Origin: a virus
Length of the DNA: 34,160 bases
IMG/VR virus record: IMGVR_UViG_3300030450_001962
Coordinates: 1-34,160 of that record
Strand: one strand, 5' to 3'
Under the pieces are notes generated by a model, which had not been told where the DNA came from, did not search any database, and was given only the letters and a program-made list of their open reading frames with translations. Each line of letters starts with the position of its first letter. The first letter of the stretch is position 1. Below are positions 10,663 to 19,088 of this stretch, one piece after another. The translations under genes and the position numbers were made by a program.

Positions 10663-10982
10663 TGGCAAAAAAAGGCACTAAAGCAGAAACAATTGTAAGG
10701 GCACAAAAGTTTGCTCGGATTATTGCTAATGGTGGCAGAAGGTCGGACTGTGTTCGCTATGCCGCCGAGAACTGGGGGGTTGGGGAAAGGACTGTTGATT
10801 CATATCTGAACCTTGCTAGAGCCGAGTTACAAAGGGATTGGGATATAGAACGCCCCCAGATGGTGGCAGATTTATTAAGCCAATGCAGCACCTTACAGAT
10901 GGAAGCCAGAAGGGCTGGTCAATATCACATTGCTCTTGGGGCAATTAATACAGCAGCTAAATTAGCTTCTCTTTGCTCTTGA
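10662..10982 (+). CDS. terS: Terminase small subunit
   Basis: A 106-residue protein. The N-terminal half has a helix-turn-helix (AETIVRAQKFARIIANGGRR, YAAENWGVGERTVDSYLNLA) typical of small terminases, followed by a central helix (RAELQRDWDIERPQMVADLL) and an oligomerisation helix (MEARRAGQYHIALGAINTAA). It recognises phage DNA and delivers it to the large subunit. Its stop overlaps the start of terL. The assignment rests on the HTH, the size and the neighbour. Confidence 0.85.
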   Translation: MAKKGTKAETIVRAQKFARIIANGGRRSDCVRYAAENWGVGERTVDSYLNLARAELQRDWDIERPQMVADLLSQCSTLQMEARRAGQYHIALGAINTAAKLASLCS

Positions 10983-12343
10983 ATATTCTCCAAGAATTAC
11001 CAGCAGGCCATGTTTTATATCCTCAAGGTTTTACTGCGTTTGAAGTTTCGCCAGAAAAACGAATACAACAAACAGATTTAATTCGTCAGCGTATTTTTGA
11101 CGGCTTATTACATTATCAGCAAAATATATGTAAAGACCTAGAACATAGAATTGTTGGATTTTGTGCAGGTTATGGAGCAGGAAAAACAAGAACGCTTGCA
11201 GCATGGACTACTTTATGTTCTCTTGATAACCCCAATACAGTTGGGGCTGTTTTCGCTCCTACTGGCGCTTTGGTTCGTGATGTTTTGCAGCGTTCCCTTG
11301 AGGATTTTTGGGAAAATCATGCAGTTAAATTTGAATACAGAGCATCCCCACTCCCTGAGTACAAATTAAATTTACCAAATGGTGAAGTTACTATTCTTTG
11401 CCGTTCAATGGAATCATGGCAGAGGATTATTGGAGTTAACCTCAGTTTCATTGGCTCAGATGAGTTAGACACCACCAAAGCAGATATAGGACAAAGAGCT
11501 ATTGAAAAATTCCTAGGTAGATTAAGAGCAGGAAATAGAAGACAATTAGGTCTTTTTTCTACTCCCGAAGGTTTCGGTACGTTCTATAATTTATTTGTCC
11601 GAGAAGGTCACAAGGAAGACCGAGCACTCTACAAAGCTCGAACGGCTGACAACCCTTACTTGCCGCCTGACTTTCTACAAGCATTACTCGAGAATTATCC
11701 AGCTTCTTTAGTTAAAGCCTATACAGAAGGTGAGTTTTGTAATCTCCAAACGGGTGCAGTTTACGACCGTTTTGATCGAGCAAAACATGTAACTAAAGAT
11801 ATGCCTGACCACTCAGAAGAAATTATTCGAGTTGGTTGTGATTTTAATGTTGGAAACTGCAACGCAGCAATTGGAGTAATTAGCAAAGGACATCTATACA
11901 TTTTTGATGAGATAGGTGGAGCACATGACACAGACTCAATGGCTGACCAATTGCGAGAAAAATTTCCGCACAGTACGATTTACGCATATCCAGACGCTTC
12001 AGGTGGAAACAGATCAACAAATGCTGCTAAAACCGACATCCAAATATTGCAGCAAAGAAGAATTGTCAATTTATCAGGTGCAAGCAATCCTTACGTCAGG
12101 GATAGAGTTGCAGCAGTTCAAGCAATGTTGCTTAATGGAAAAGAAGAAATAAGATTGCATATTCATCCACGTTGTAAGAAAACAATTGAGTCTTTAGAGC
12201 TTCAAGCGTATGCAGAGGATGGCACCCCAGATAAAACCCAAAACTTAGATCACATGTCCGATAGTCTTGGCTATCTCATCTGGAAGGAGTTCAATCCATT
12301 ACACATGAACTCAGGAAGAGGTACAGGAATTAGAATTTATTAG
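10973..12343 (+). CDS. terL: Terminase large subunit (packaging ATPase-nuclease)
   Basis: A protein of about 456 residues; the start is TTG, either at 10973 or at 10979 where it overlaps the stop of terS (TTGA). The ATPase domain has Walker A GYGAGKT (residues 66-72) and Walker B FIGSDELD (acid pair at 163-164), with the coupling motif in QLGLFSTPEG. The nuclease (RNase H-like) domain has its three acidic positions in VGCDFNVGN (D290), YPDASG (D341) and DHMSDSLGYLIW (D426/D430). It drives headful or site-specific packaging. Full length, no lesion. Confidence 0.95.
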   Translation: MLLNILQELPAGHVLYPQGFTAFEVSPEKRIQQTDLIRQRIFDGLLHYQQNICKDLEHRIVGFCAGYGAGKTRTLAAWTTLCSLDNPNTVGAVFAPTGALVRDVLQRSLEDFWENHAVKFEYRASPLPEYKLNLPNGEVTILCRSMESWQRIIGVNLSFIGSDELDTTKADIGQRAIEKFLGRLRAGNRRQLGLFSTPEGFGTFYNLFVREGHKEDRALYKARTADNPYLPPDFLQALLENYPASLVKAYTEGEFCNLQTGAVYDRFDRAKHVTKDMPDHSEEIIRVGCDFNVGNCNAAIGVISKGHLYIFDEIGGAHDTDSMADQLREKFPHSTIYAYPDASGGNRSTNAAKTDIQILQQRRIVNLSGASNPYVRDRVAAVQAMLLNGKEEIRLHIHPRCKKTIESLELQAYAEDGTPDKTQNLDHMSDSLGYLIWKEFNPLHMNSGRGTGIRIY

Positions 12344-12384
12344 CTTTTATCTATAAACTGTTTACATAACCAAAGAGGCTTATC

Positions 12385-13827
12385 GTGTATAGCGGGTACA
12401 ACTTTTATAAACGTGAGAAAGCTGGAACAACAGCAGATATTAACGACCCAAATAGTGCTTGGCAAAACATGGAGCCGCATTGGGTTCTGATTGAGAATTT
12501 ATTGGGCGGTTCATATCAGATGAGGAAACGCCATAGAAATTATTTACCCCAAGAACCTCGTGAGTTGGATGAAGCATACGATAACAGGCTCAGCAGATCC
12601 GTTTGTCCACCTTATTACCAGCGACTTGAAAGAATGTTGGCTGGAATGTTGACAAGGAAGCCAGTTAGATTAAATGACGTTGCTGATATTATTCGTGAGC
12701 AATTATTTGATGTAGATCTTCAAGGGAATGATTTAAATATTTGGACTTATGACACAGCGCGCAAGGTAATTAGATACGGACATTGCGGGGTGCTTATTGA
12801 TGCTCCTGCTAATGCAAACGGAAGACCATATTGGGTTACATATACACCTAGAGACATTCTTGGTTGGAGAACAGAGCTAAAAGATGGGGAGCAGAAATTC
12901 ACTCAACTTCGATTGATGGAAAAAGTTGTTGAGCCTGATGGAGATTATGGTGAAACGATTGTTGAGCAGGTTCGATTATTAACACCCGGAGCTTTTGAAA
13001 TTCACCGCAAAAATAACGATGGTGATTTTCAATTGTTTGATGAAGGAACCACATCATTATCTGAAATTCCTTTTTCTGTTGCTTATTCCAACAGGATTAA
13101 TTTCATGGAATCACGTCCACCTATGGAAGATATTGCAGAATTAAATCTTAAGGCTTATCAAACACAATCAGATCTTGATAATCAATTGCATATTGCAGCA
13201 GTCCCAATGCTTGCGTTTTATGGATTCCCTCAAACATCTGAAGAAGTTTCTGCTGGCCCCGGTGAAGCAATTGCTTTTCCTGCTGATGGTCGAGCCGAGT
13301 ACATCGAGAGCAAAGGCACTAGCTTTGATTCTCAATTCAAGAGATTAGATCAACTAGAGCATCAAATAAATACTCTTGCGTTGGCTGCGGTGCTAGGCCA
13401 AAAATTAGGGGCAGAGACAGCAGAGTCAAAAAGAATAGATAGGTCACAAGGCGACAGCACGATGCAGGTAGTCGCACAACAGATGCAAGACATGATAGAT
13501 AACTCTTTAATATTCCATGCACAGTATTTAGGCAATAATTCAGCAGGTAGTAGTTTTGTTAATCGTGACTTCTTAGCGGCTCGTTTAGATCCTCAAGAAA
13601 TTGGCAGCTTGTTGCAACTTTATACAGCTGGAACAATTACACAAGAAACTCTCTTGAAGCAATTACATGAAGGAGAAGTGCTTGGCGATGAGTTTGACGT
13701 TGAGGAAGAGTTGGAGGCAACGCAACAGGCTTCCTTAATAGAAGTGGATCAACCTCTGGAGGAAGAGGAAGAAGCGGAACCTGAAGAATCAGCAGAACCA
13801 GAAGACGAAAACGACCAAGCTGAATAA
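12385..13827 (+). CDS. Portal protein (DUF4055 type)
   Basis: A 480-residue protein starting with GTG; AGAGG lies 6 nt upstream. It follows the DUF4055 portal pattern: an N-terminal block with WQNMEPHWVLIENLLGGS, the segment NRLSRSVCPPYYQRLERMLA, GHCGVLIDAP, YTPRDILGWR, and the C-terminal clip/crown region with NTLALAAVLGQKLGAETAES. The last 45 residues are strongly acidic (Glu-rich), as often seen in portal tails facing scaffold or DNA. The dodecameric portal is the vertex where terminase docks and the neck attaches. It lies directly between terL and the minor head protein, as expected. Confidence 0.93.
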   Translation: MYSGYNFYKREKAGTTADINDPNSAWQNMEPHWVLIENLLGGSYQMRKRHRNYLPQEPRELDEAYDNRLSRSVCPPYYQRLERMLAGMLTRKPVRLNDVADIIREQLFDVDLQGNDLNIWTYDTARKVIRYGHCGVLIDAPANANGRPYWVTYTPRDILGWRTELKDGEQKFTQLRLMEKVVEPDGDYGETIVEQVRLLTPGAFEIHRKNNDGDFQLFDEGTTSLSEIPFSVAYSNRINFMESRPPMEDIAELNLKAYQTQSDLDNQLHIAAVPMLAFYGFPQTSEEVSAGPGEAIAFPADGRAEYIESKGTSFDSQFKRLDQLEHQINTLALAAVLGQKLGAETAESKRIDRSQGDSTMQVVAQQMQDMIDNSLIFHAQYLGNNSAGSSFVNRDFLAARLDPQEIGSLLQLYTAGTITQETLLKQLHEGEVLGDEFDVEEELEATQQASLIEVDQPLEEEEEAEPEESAEPEDENDQAE

Positions 13828-16503
13828 ATGACAACAACTGTTCCTGTAGGTGATGGAATACCGCCTGAGTTTTATCGCAATGCGATAGACCTTAATCGGT
13901 TTAGTAATAGCGTTTCCAAAAAGCTGGTTACTTCATATAACAATGTGATGTTAAAAGCTGTTGAGAAATTAAAAATCATTGAAGGGCAACCATTAAACGA
14001 AAGACCTGCTTATAAGACTGCAAGATTAAGAGCGTTAATAAAACAAACAAAAGAGAGTTTAAATTCTTGGGCTAATGGCAGCGTTGACGAATTAATTGGT
14101 GAATTGGAAGGTGTTGCAAAAGTACAGGCAGGATTTGTTGAGAGTCAATTAAAGAAATCAATTCCCAAAGGCATGGCTGAAAAGATCCATGACCAGATTG
14201 GTTATTCTTTTAGGTCTGTTGCCGTTAGTCCTTCATTTGCCAAGTCTGTTGTAACTACAGATCCAACAGCTTTAAATATTGCTGTTTTAAGAAGTGATTT
14301 AGCAGGAGCAAAAACACCAAAAGGAACTTTTAAATTAACTGCTAAAGAAGGACAAACAATAACGCTACCTAATGGAAACACGGTTAAGAAATCATTTTTA
14401 GGGATAGCAGAAGCAGAAGCAAAACGATTAAACCAAGTGGTTAGGAGTGGGCTTTTATCTGGTGATACAACTCCCGAAATTGTTAGAGAGTTAGTTGGAA
14501 ATTTAAAGAAAGACCAAAAAGGAAGCTTAAGCCAACTACTTGCACAAGGAGGAGCTGCAACTAAAAGTGCAAATAATCAGGTGATGACGATTGTTAGAAC
14601 GACTGTGAATCAAGTTACAAATACAGCAAGCCAAGCTGTTTATAAAGCTAATCCTGACTTGACGGAGGAATATCGTTATGTTGCAACCTTAGATTCTCGA
14701 ACTTCTCCTGTTTGTAGAGATTTAGATGGTCAAGTTTTTAAATACAACGAGGGACCAGTACCGCCTCAACATTTTGGTTGCAGGTCTACAACTGTAGCTG
14801 TTGTTAATTATAAAAAATGGGGTTTTACTCCACCTCCTGCTGGAAAGAGGGCCAGTGTCGATGGGCCTGTTCCTGCAAATACAACTTATGGAAAATGGTT
14901 ATATGGTGAACGTGCAAAAGGCTCAAAATTTAAACCCGGAGCAGAACAAATTGCAGCATTAGGAGAACAGAAAGCAAAATATTTTAATCGCTTGTCTAAC
15001 AAATATGGTCCGGACCAAGCGTTAAAGAAATTAATTAGAGAAGACAATACAGAAGTTTCTTTAGCTCAATTGCAAAAGAGATATGGAAAGCCTGAAGATA
15101 TAAAACCAAAAGCTAAAAAGACAAAACTGCTTTCAGATAAAGAGAAAAAATCACTTGCTGCATTTGAAAAGATCAAACCACCTTCAGAAGCTTTGATTGC
15201 TAAAGAAGGAAAGTATATGACTGAGGCGGAAAAGAAAGGGCTTGTCCCATATAAGCCTTTAACAGCAGCACAAAAGAAAATGGTTGATAAGTCTGTTGTA
15301 GAAACTCAGGCGAAAAAGCTTGATAAAGAAATGGCAGCAATAGACAAACAAATAAAAGAATCTAAAGCGAAATTGAAAGCATTAGAGACTTCTGGAGAAT
15401 TAAAATCAGAAATTGCAACTCTTCAAAAGTTAGATGATTCTACAAAAAACAATCTAGAGAACTTTAAGAAAGCAGATTTGACAAATAAAAAACATCAGAA
15501 TTGGTTCAACAATCAAAAGGCTTTTAATAGCAAGTTAATTCCAAAAGGTAAATACGATACGATCACACCAAAAGAACTTGGCAAGCTTGTAGAGAAAAAA
15601 GAGATAGTTAAGCTTCAGCTGAAATATGATAAAGCCTTTGAAAAATCATTGCTTCCTGCAAAACCTGTTAAGCCTCGTGCTCCGTTAAAGAAATGGGATG
15701 ACAAGTCATTTATTCAGAAAAATATTGGAAGCACTGACACCAAGACACCACCACCACCTCGGGTGGCTGTTAGAAATGGAAAGAAAAAAACTGATGACCT
15801 TTATTGGGAGGCTAATACTAAAAATGCTGTCAAAGACTATGACATGTCGGTTGCTCAACTAAAGGATGCACAAGAGCAAATAAGTGATTGGACAGGAAGC
15901 AGTTTCTATAATATTCGAGCAGTTCAAATAAAACAGGCACAATCTGTAGGGAAACAATTAAATCCAAATGAGATTGGTCTTCTAAATAGCAGGATAAGAG
16001 ATAACAGATTCATGACTAAAGCCCAAGTTAATTTAATAGCAAGAAACGCCGACAAGATGGAAAGATATATCGCAAACACACCTAAATGGAATGGTTCACC
16101 ATTTGATGCTGAGTTTAAAAATGCTTTCTTAGATAACCAACCTAATGGAACAGTCTTTAGGGGGATGACCGTTCACAAAAAAAGTATTGTTGATGAAGTT
16201 CTTAAAAACATGGAAAGAGGTGAAGCAGTTACGACAATGGAGAGTTGGTCAAGTGATCCAAGAACTGCCTTGAAATTTGCAAAAGGAGAGATTGGAGATG
16301 GTAATCATGGAATTGTATTTAGACAAGTTAATAAACATGGAGCACCAATTGAACATTTAAACGGAATGAATGAAAATGAAATCTTGCAACCAAGTGGGGT
16401 TAGATATAAAATTATCAGCAAAAAAACAGAGAATTGGACGTTTGAGCGACCCGGAATTACAGAAGAACACTCTATGACTGAAGTTGTATTACAAGCTATT
16501 TAA
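13828..16503 (+). CDS. Mu F-like minor head protein with a C-terminal ADP-ribosyltransferase domain
   Basis: An 891-residue protein, far longer than a plain Mu F-like protein. Residues ~195-330 hold the phage Mu F/SPP1 gp7 core: TIVRTTVNQVTNTASQ, then TLDSRTSPVCRDLDG (D289, C296) and HFGCRST (H315, C318), a likely metal-binding set. Residues ~400-640 are a Lys-rich coiled-coil linker. The C-terminal ~200 residues carry the arginine-specific ADP-ribosyltransferase triad: VFRGMTV (R778), ESWSSDP (S806-W-S808) and NENEILQ (E849-x-E851). As part of the head it could be injected with the DNA and modify host proteins, as T4 Alt does; injection and target are inference. It overlaps the convergent gene 16496-16681 by 8 nt. 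Confidence 0.88.
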   Translation: MTTTVPVGDGIPPEFYRNAIDLNRFSNSVSKKLVTSYNNVMLKAVEKLKIIEGQPLNERPAYKTARLRALIKQTKESLNSWANGSVDELIGELEGVAKVQAGFVESQLKKSIPKGMAEKIHDQIGYSFRSVAVSPSFAKSVVTTDPTALNIAVLRSDLAGAKTPKGTFKLTAKEGQTITLPNGNTVKKSFLGIAEAEAKRLNQVVRSGLLSGDTTPEIVRELVGNLKKDQKGSLSQLLAQGGAATKSANNQVMTIVRTTVNQVTNTASQAVYKANPDLTEEYRYVATLDSRTSPVCRDLDGQVFKYNEGPVPPQHFGCRSTTVAVVNYKKWGFTPPPAGKRASVDGPVPANTTYGKWLYGERAKGSKFKPGAEQIAALGEQKAKYFNRLSNKYGPDQALKKLIREDNTEVSLAQLQKRYGKPEDIKPKAKKTKLLSDKEKKSLAAFEKIKPPSEALIAKEGKYMTEAEKKGLVPYKPLTAAQKKMVDKSVVETQAKKLDKEMAAIDKQIKESKAKLKALETSGELKSEIATLQKLDDSTKNNLENFKKADLTNKKHQNWFNNQKAFNSKLIPKGKYDTITPKELGKLVEKKEIVKLQLKYDKAFEKSLLPAKPVKPRAPLKKWDDKSFIQKNIGSTDTKTPPPPRVAVRNGKKKTDDLYWEANTKNAVKDYDMSVAQLKDAQEQISDWTGSSFYNIRAVQIKQAQSVGKQLNPNEIGLLNSRIRDNRFMTKAQVNLIARNADKMERYIANTPKWNGSPFDAEFKNAFLDNQPNGTVFRGMTVHKKSIVDEVLKNMERGEAVTTMESWSSDPRTALKFAKGEIGDGNHGIVFRQVNKHGAPIEHLNGMNENEILQPSGVRYKIISKKTENWTFERPGITEEHSMTEVVLQAI

Positions 16504-16681
16504 GATAGGCAGGTTTTTCGGAAAGATTTATTGTTTCTGTTTTAACTCCTTGCTCTTTTAAATAATTGTCCAGATCTTTGTCAATTTCTTTATTTGTTCT
16601 GTCATCATCAGGGTCAATGTTGTAGCTAATCCCAATAGCAGTAAAGGGACTCTTATCGAGATAGGGTTCTTTTTTTGCCAT
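16496..16681 (-). CDS. Counter-strand small acidic protein inside the late operon (61 aa)
   Basis: The start MAKKEPYLDKSPFTAIGISY at 16681 is preferred. Frames from 16702 or 16756 would begin at or before the -10 box of the promoter that drives the gene. The product is soluble, with an acidic middle (NIDPDDDRTNKEIDKDLDNY) and no known motif. It is the only leftward gene after 9.4 kb and converges on the ADP-ribosyltransferase-bearing head gene with an 8-nt overlap. Its promoter is an operator-type promoter like those of the early genes, so it should be controlled with them rather than with the head genes. Immunity against the neighbouring transferase is one possible role; nothing in the sequence proves it. 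Confidence 0.65.
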   Translation of the reverse strand: MAKKEPYLDKSPFTAIGISYNIDPDDDRTNKEIDKDLDNYLKEQGVKTETINLSEKPAYLK

Positions 16682-16701
16682 GAGCGTGGCTGCATTTGAC
16701 A

Positions 16702-16732
16702 TTATCTTAATAAGATTAGTGACTTTTGTAAA
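16702..16732 (-). promoter_or_regulatory. Operator-promoter cassette N inside the late region
   Basis: Leftward TTTACA at 16732-16727, 17-nt spacer, TAAGAT at 16709-16704, embedded in an operator copy (16702-16718) that differs from the perfect palindrome at one base. No upstream operator and no TCAACCAC leader octamer. It opposes the start of the scaffold gene at 16750. Confidence 0.78.
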
Positions 16733-16749
16733 GGTACTTGCTACGCTAA

Positions 16750-17448
16750 ATGGCAAAACTTACGGTTTTTATGTCCGAAGAACAAAATCAAGAGGCTACG
16801 CCTGTTGAGACTCCAAACGCTGGAGATGTTGATAAGTTAAAACAAAGCATTGAGAATCTTGAGAAGAAAAATTACGAATTGATTGGAAAACTCAAGAAAC
16901 AAGAGTTAATAGAAGTTCCTGATGATTACGAAAAACTCAAGGAATTTAAACGTAATGCAGAACAATCTCAACTTGAGCAGCAAGGCAAATATGGAGAAGC
17001 CAAGCAAGCTCTTGAGCAACAATATCGAGAAAAATCTGCAGCCGACAAAAAAAGAATTGAAGAACTTGAAACAAAAGCAAGAGAGCTGGAACTTATTTCT
17101 CCCGCCGTACAAGCCTTGGCGGAGATAGTTCACGATCCAACTTTGGTATTAAATAATTTCTTACCAAAAGATAAGATCGAAATTGAAAACGGTTCTCCAG
17201 TTATTGTTGACGGGTATGAACGAATCCCTGTCTCTGATTGGGCTAAGAGTAAATTACCTGAATATATTTTAAAGCAACCAAAGCCTCAAGGTGGTGGTGC
17301 TCCTGCGGGTAGATCTAGCGGAGGTGAAATTCCTGCTGGAACTAAAAACCCATTTGCACAAGAAACTTTTAATATTACTGAACAAATGAGGCTATATAGA
17401 ACAGATAAAGATCTATATGATCGCTTGAAAAATGCAGTTAAACGCTAA
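16750..17448 (+). CDS. Capsid scaffold-like protein
   Basis: A 232-residue protein; starts at 16750 (MAKLTVF) and 16771 (MSEEQNQEATP) are both possible, and the second looks more like a scaffold N-terminus. It is acidic and dominated by a coiled coil (residues ~30-115, for example IENLEKKNYELIGKLKKQEL), followed by a Gly/Pro-rich hinge (PQGGGAPAGRSSGGEIPAG) and a short basic C-terminal helix ending DRLKNAVKR. That layout, and the place immediately before the major capsid gene, are those of phage scaffolding proteins. No protease domain is visible. Confidence 0.75.
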   Translation: MAKLTVFMSEEQNQEATPVETPNAGDVDKLKQSIENLEKKNYELIGKLKKQELIEVPDDYEKLKEFKRNAEQSQLEQQGKYGEAKQALEQQYREKSAADKKRIEELETKARELELISPAVQALAEIVHDPTLVLNNFLPKDKIEIENGSPVIVDGYERIPVSDWAKSKLPEYILKQPKPQGGGAPAGRSSGGEIPAGTKNPFAQETFNITEQMRLYRTDKDLYDRLKNAVKR

Positions 17449-17526
17449 TATATCTGCATAAGGCAGAGCTACGCCGAGCCGAATGGGTTACGCCCACATC
17501 GTAAAACTAATTTTAGGTAAATTTTC

Positions 17527-18552
17527 ATGGCTACCGTAAGGTCAGACGTGATCATTCCTGAGGTCTTTACGCCGTACTTGATTGAGCAGACAACTCAGCG
17601 TGATGCCTTCTTGGCTAGCGGTGTGGTTCAGCCTATGGCGGAATTAAATGCGACTGAAGGTGGTGATTTCGTTAACGTTCCATTTTGGAAAGCAAACCTT
17701 TCTGGAGATTTTGAGGTATTAACTGATAGCAGTTCCTTAACACCCGGAAAGATTCAAGCTGACAAGCAGATTTCTGTGATCCTTCATAGAGGTCGTGCAT
17801 GGGAAGCAAGAGACTTAGCTGCTTTAGCTGCTGGCTCTGATCCTATGGCTGCTATTGGTGCAAAAGTTGGTGCTTATATAGCTCACCAAAGACAAAAAGA
17901 CTTGCTTTCAGCATTATCTGGAGTATTTGGTTCAATTAATGCAAATGACAGCAACTCTGCTTTATTTGCTAATTGCATCGACTCAGAAAGTGGTGATAGT
18001 CCAACTGCTTTAAGTCCAAAGCACGTTGCAAAAGCAAAATCAATTCTTGGTGATGCTGGCGATCAGTTAGTTGCTGTTGCTATGCACTCAAAGGTTTACT
18101 ACGACTTAGTCGAGCGCAAGCTAGTTGACTATGTTCTCGCCTCTGACACAAACGCAACTGCAACTGCTTCTGGCGGTACTATTGCTCCTGCTTATGGCGG
18201 TAATGGCTCGGTTCCTACTTATTGTGGGCTTCGAGTTATCGTTTCTGACGATGTGGCAAAAACTGGTTCTGGTGCTAGCACTGAGTACTCAACCTACTTC
18301 TTCACACCCGGAGCTATTGCTTCTGGCGAACAGGCAGGTTTAACAACTGAAACTGATCGAGATATATTAGCCAAATCAGACGCTATGGCTGTTGATTTGC
18401 ATTACACATACCATCCTGTAGGCACAAAATGGGCTGTTACAACAACAAACCCAACTCGTGCTCAACTTGAAACTGTAGGCAACTGGTCGAAGGTCTACGA
18501 GCAAAAGAATATCGGAATCGTTAGAGCAACTAACGTTTCTAATCAGGATTAG
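17527..18552 (+). CDS. Major capsid protein (HK97-fold type)
   Basis: A 341-residue protein. It opens MATVRSDVIIPEVFTPYLIE, continues with FVNVPFWKANLSGDFEVLTD and LHRGRAWEARDLAALAAG, and contains the helix and loop stretches usual for HK97-like coat proteins (AMHSKVYYDLVERKLVDYVL, YCGLRVIVSDDVA). No separate delta domain or protease is apparent, so shell assembly relies on the upstream scaffold. Codon choice is richer in C-ending codons than in neighbouring genes, consistent with very high expression. A 78-nt leader precedes it. Confidence 0.9.
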   Translation: MATVRSDVIIPEVFTPYLIEQTTQRDAFLASGVVQPMAELNATEGGDFVNVPFWKANLSGDFEVLTDSSSLTPGKIQADKQISVILHRGRAWEARDLAALAAGSDPMAAIGAKVGAYIAHQRQKDLLSALSGVFGSINANDSNSALFANCIDSESGDSPTALSPKHVAKAKSILGDAGDQLVAVAMHSKVYYDLVERKLVDYVLASDTNATATASGGTIAPAYGGNGSVPTYCGLRVIVSDDVAKTGSGASTEYSTYFFTPGAIASGEQAGLTTETDRDILAKSDAMAVDLHYTYHPVGTKWAVTTTNPTRAQLETVGNWSKVYEQKNIGIVRATNVSNQD

Positions 18553-18564
18553 AGGTAAAAACTA

Positions 18565-18930
18565 ATGCCATCTCAATTCGAAGTTACTGCTGGTAAAGCT
18601 GCTGGTCCTACAACTGGTGGAACTGTTACTCAAGCAACTAACAAGTCAACTGCTGTCACTCTAAATACAGAGTCAGGACAGATCACCATGAACAATGCTG
18701 CTCTTGCAGATGCAGCAGAAGTTACATTCCAAGTCAACAATGATCGTGTAGCTGCAACTGATGTTGTAGTTGTTAATCATGGTTCTGCTGGAACTGCTGG
18801 TGCTTATTGGTTAGTCGTTTCGGCTATTGCTGCTGGTTCTTTTAAAGTTACTGTTGGAAATCTTTCCGGCGGTTCTTTAAGCCAAGCAATCGTTCTTAAC
18901 TTTGTGCTCCTAAAAGGTGCATCTAGCTAA
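18565..18930 (+). CDS. Probable capsid decoration protein
   Basis: A 121-residue protein following the major capsid gene by 12 nt. A short Gly/Thr-rich N-terminus is followed by a beta-sandwich-like domain (ESGQITMNNAALADAAEVTF, AATDVVVVNHGSAGTAGAYW, SQAIVLNFVLLKG). I recognise this domain as one that recurs in many phage virion proteins, including fibre ends. Position and size suggest a head decoration protein; a host-binding surface protein is the alternative. Its stop overlaps the next start (TAATG). Confidence 0.7.
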   Translation: MPSQFEVTAGKAAGPTTGGTVTQATNKSTAVTLNTESGQITMNNAALADAAEVTFQVNNDRVAATDVVVVNHGSAGTAGAYWLVVSAIAAGSFKVTVGNLSGGSLSQAIVLNFVLLKGASS

Positions 18931-19088
18931 TGGGAATGTTCGCATTTAGGCGAATGAAGGAACGAGAGGCTGCCGCACAGGTGGCCTCTACTCCTGTTGA
19001 AGCTGCCAAGCCTAAACAAAAACGTAAGCGTAAACCCAAAGTTTCTTCTAATGGCAATAACGATAGTAGCAACAGCAGGAGCAGCTAA
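18930..19088 (+). CDS. Small basic protein (52 aa) in the head operon
   Basis: The ATG at 18930 shares TAATG with the preceding stop. The 52 codons start MGMFAFRRMKEREAAAQVAS, pass through a Lys/Arg cluster (AAKPKQKRKRKPKVSS) and end in a Ser/Asn-rich tail at TAA 19086-19088. It overlaps the following connector gene by 38 nt. The coupled start and the good N-terminal helix support a real gene. The basic cluster would suit binding to DNA or to the acidic portal tail, but its role is unknown. Confidence 0.6.
   Translation: MGMFAFRRMKEREAAAQVASTPVEAAKPKQKRKRKPKVSSNGNNDSSNSRSS

Noticed and set aside
16902-17133. Long frames on the opposite strand and in other frames inside the scaffold gene
   Set aside because: They mirror the Lys/Glu-rich coiled-coil codons of the scaffold (giving Phe/Leu-rich nonsense), have no promoter or ribosome site, and lie wholly within a well-supported gene.
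17449-17526. A riboswitch in the leader of the major capsid gene
   Set aside because: Only a short GGG-TTAC-GCCC-like hairpin is visible, too little to support a regulatory RNA; it may simply aid mRNA stability.
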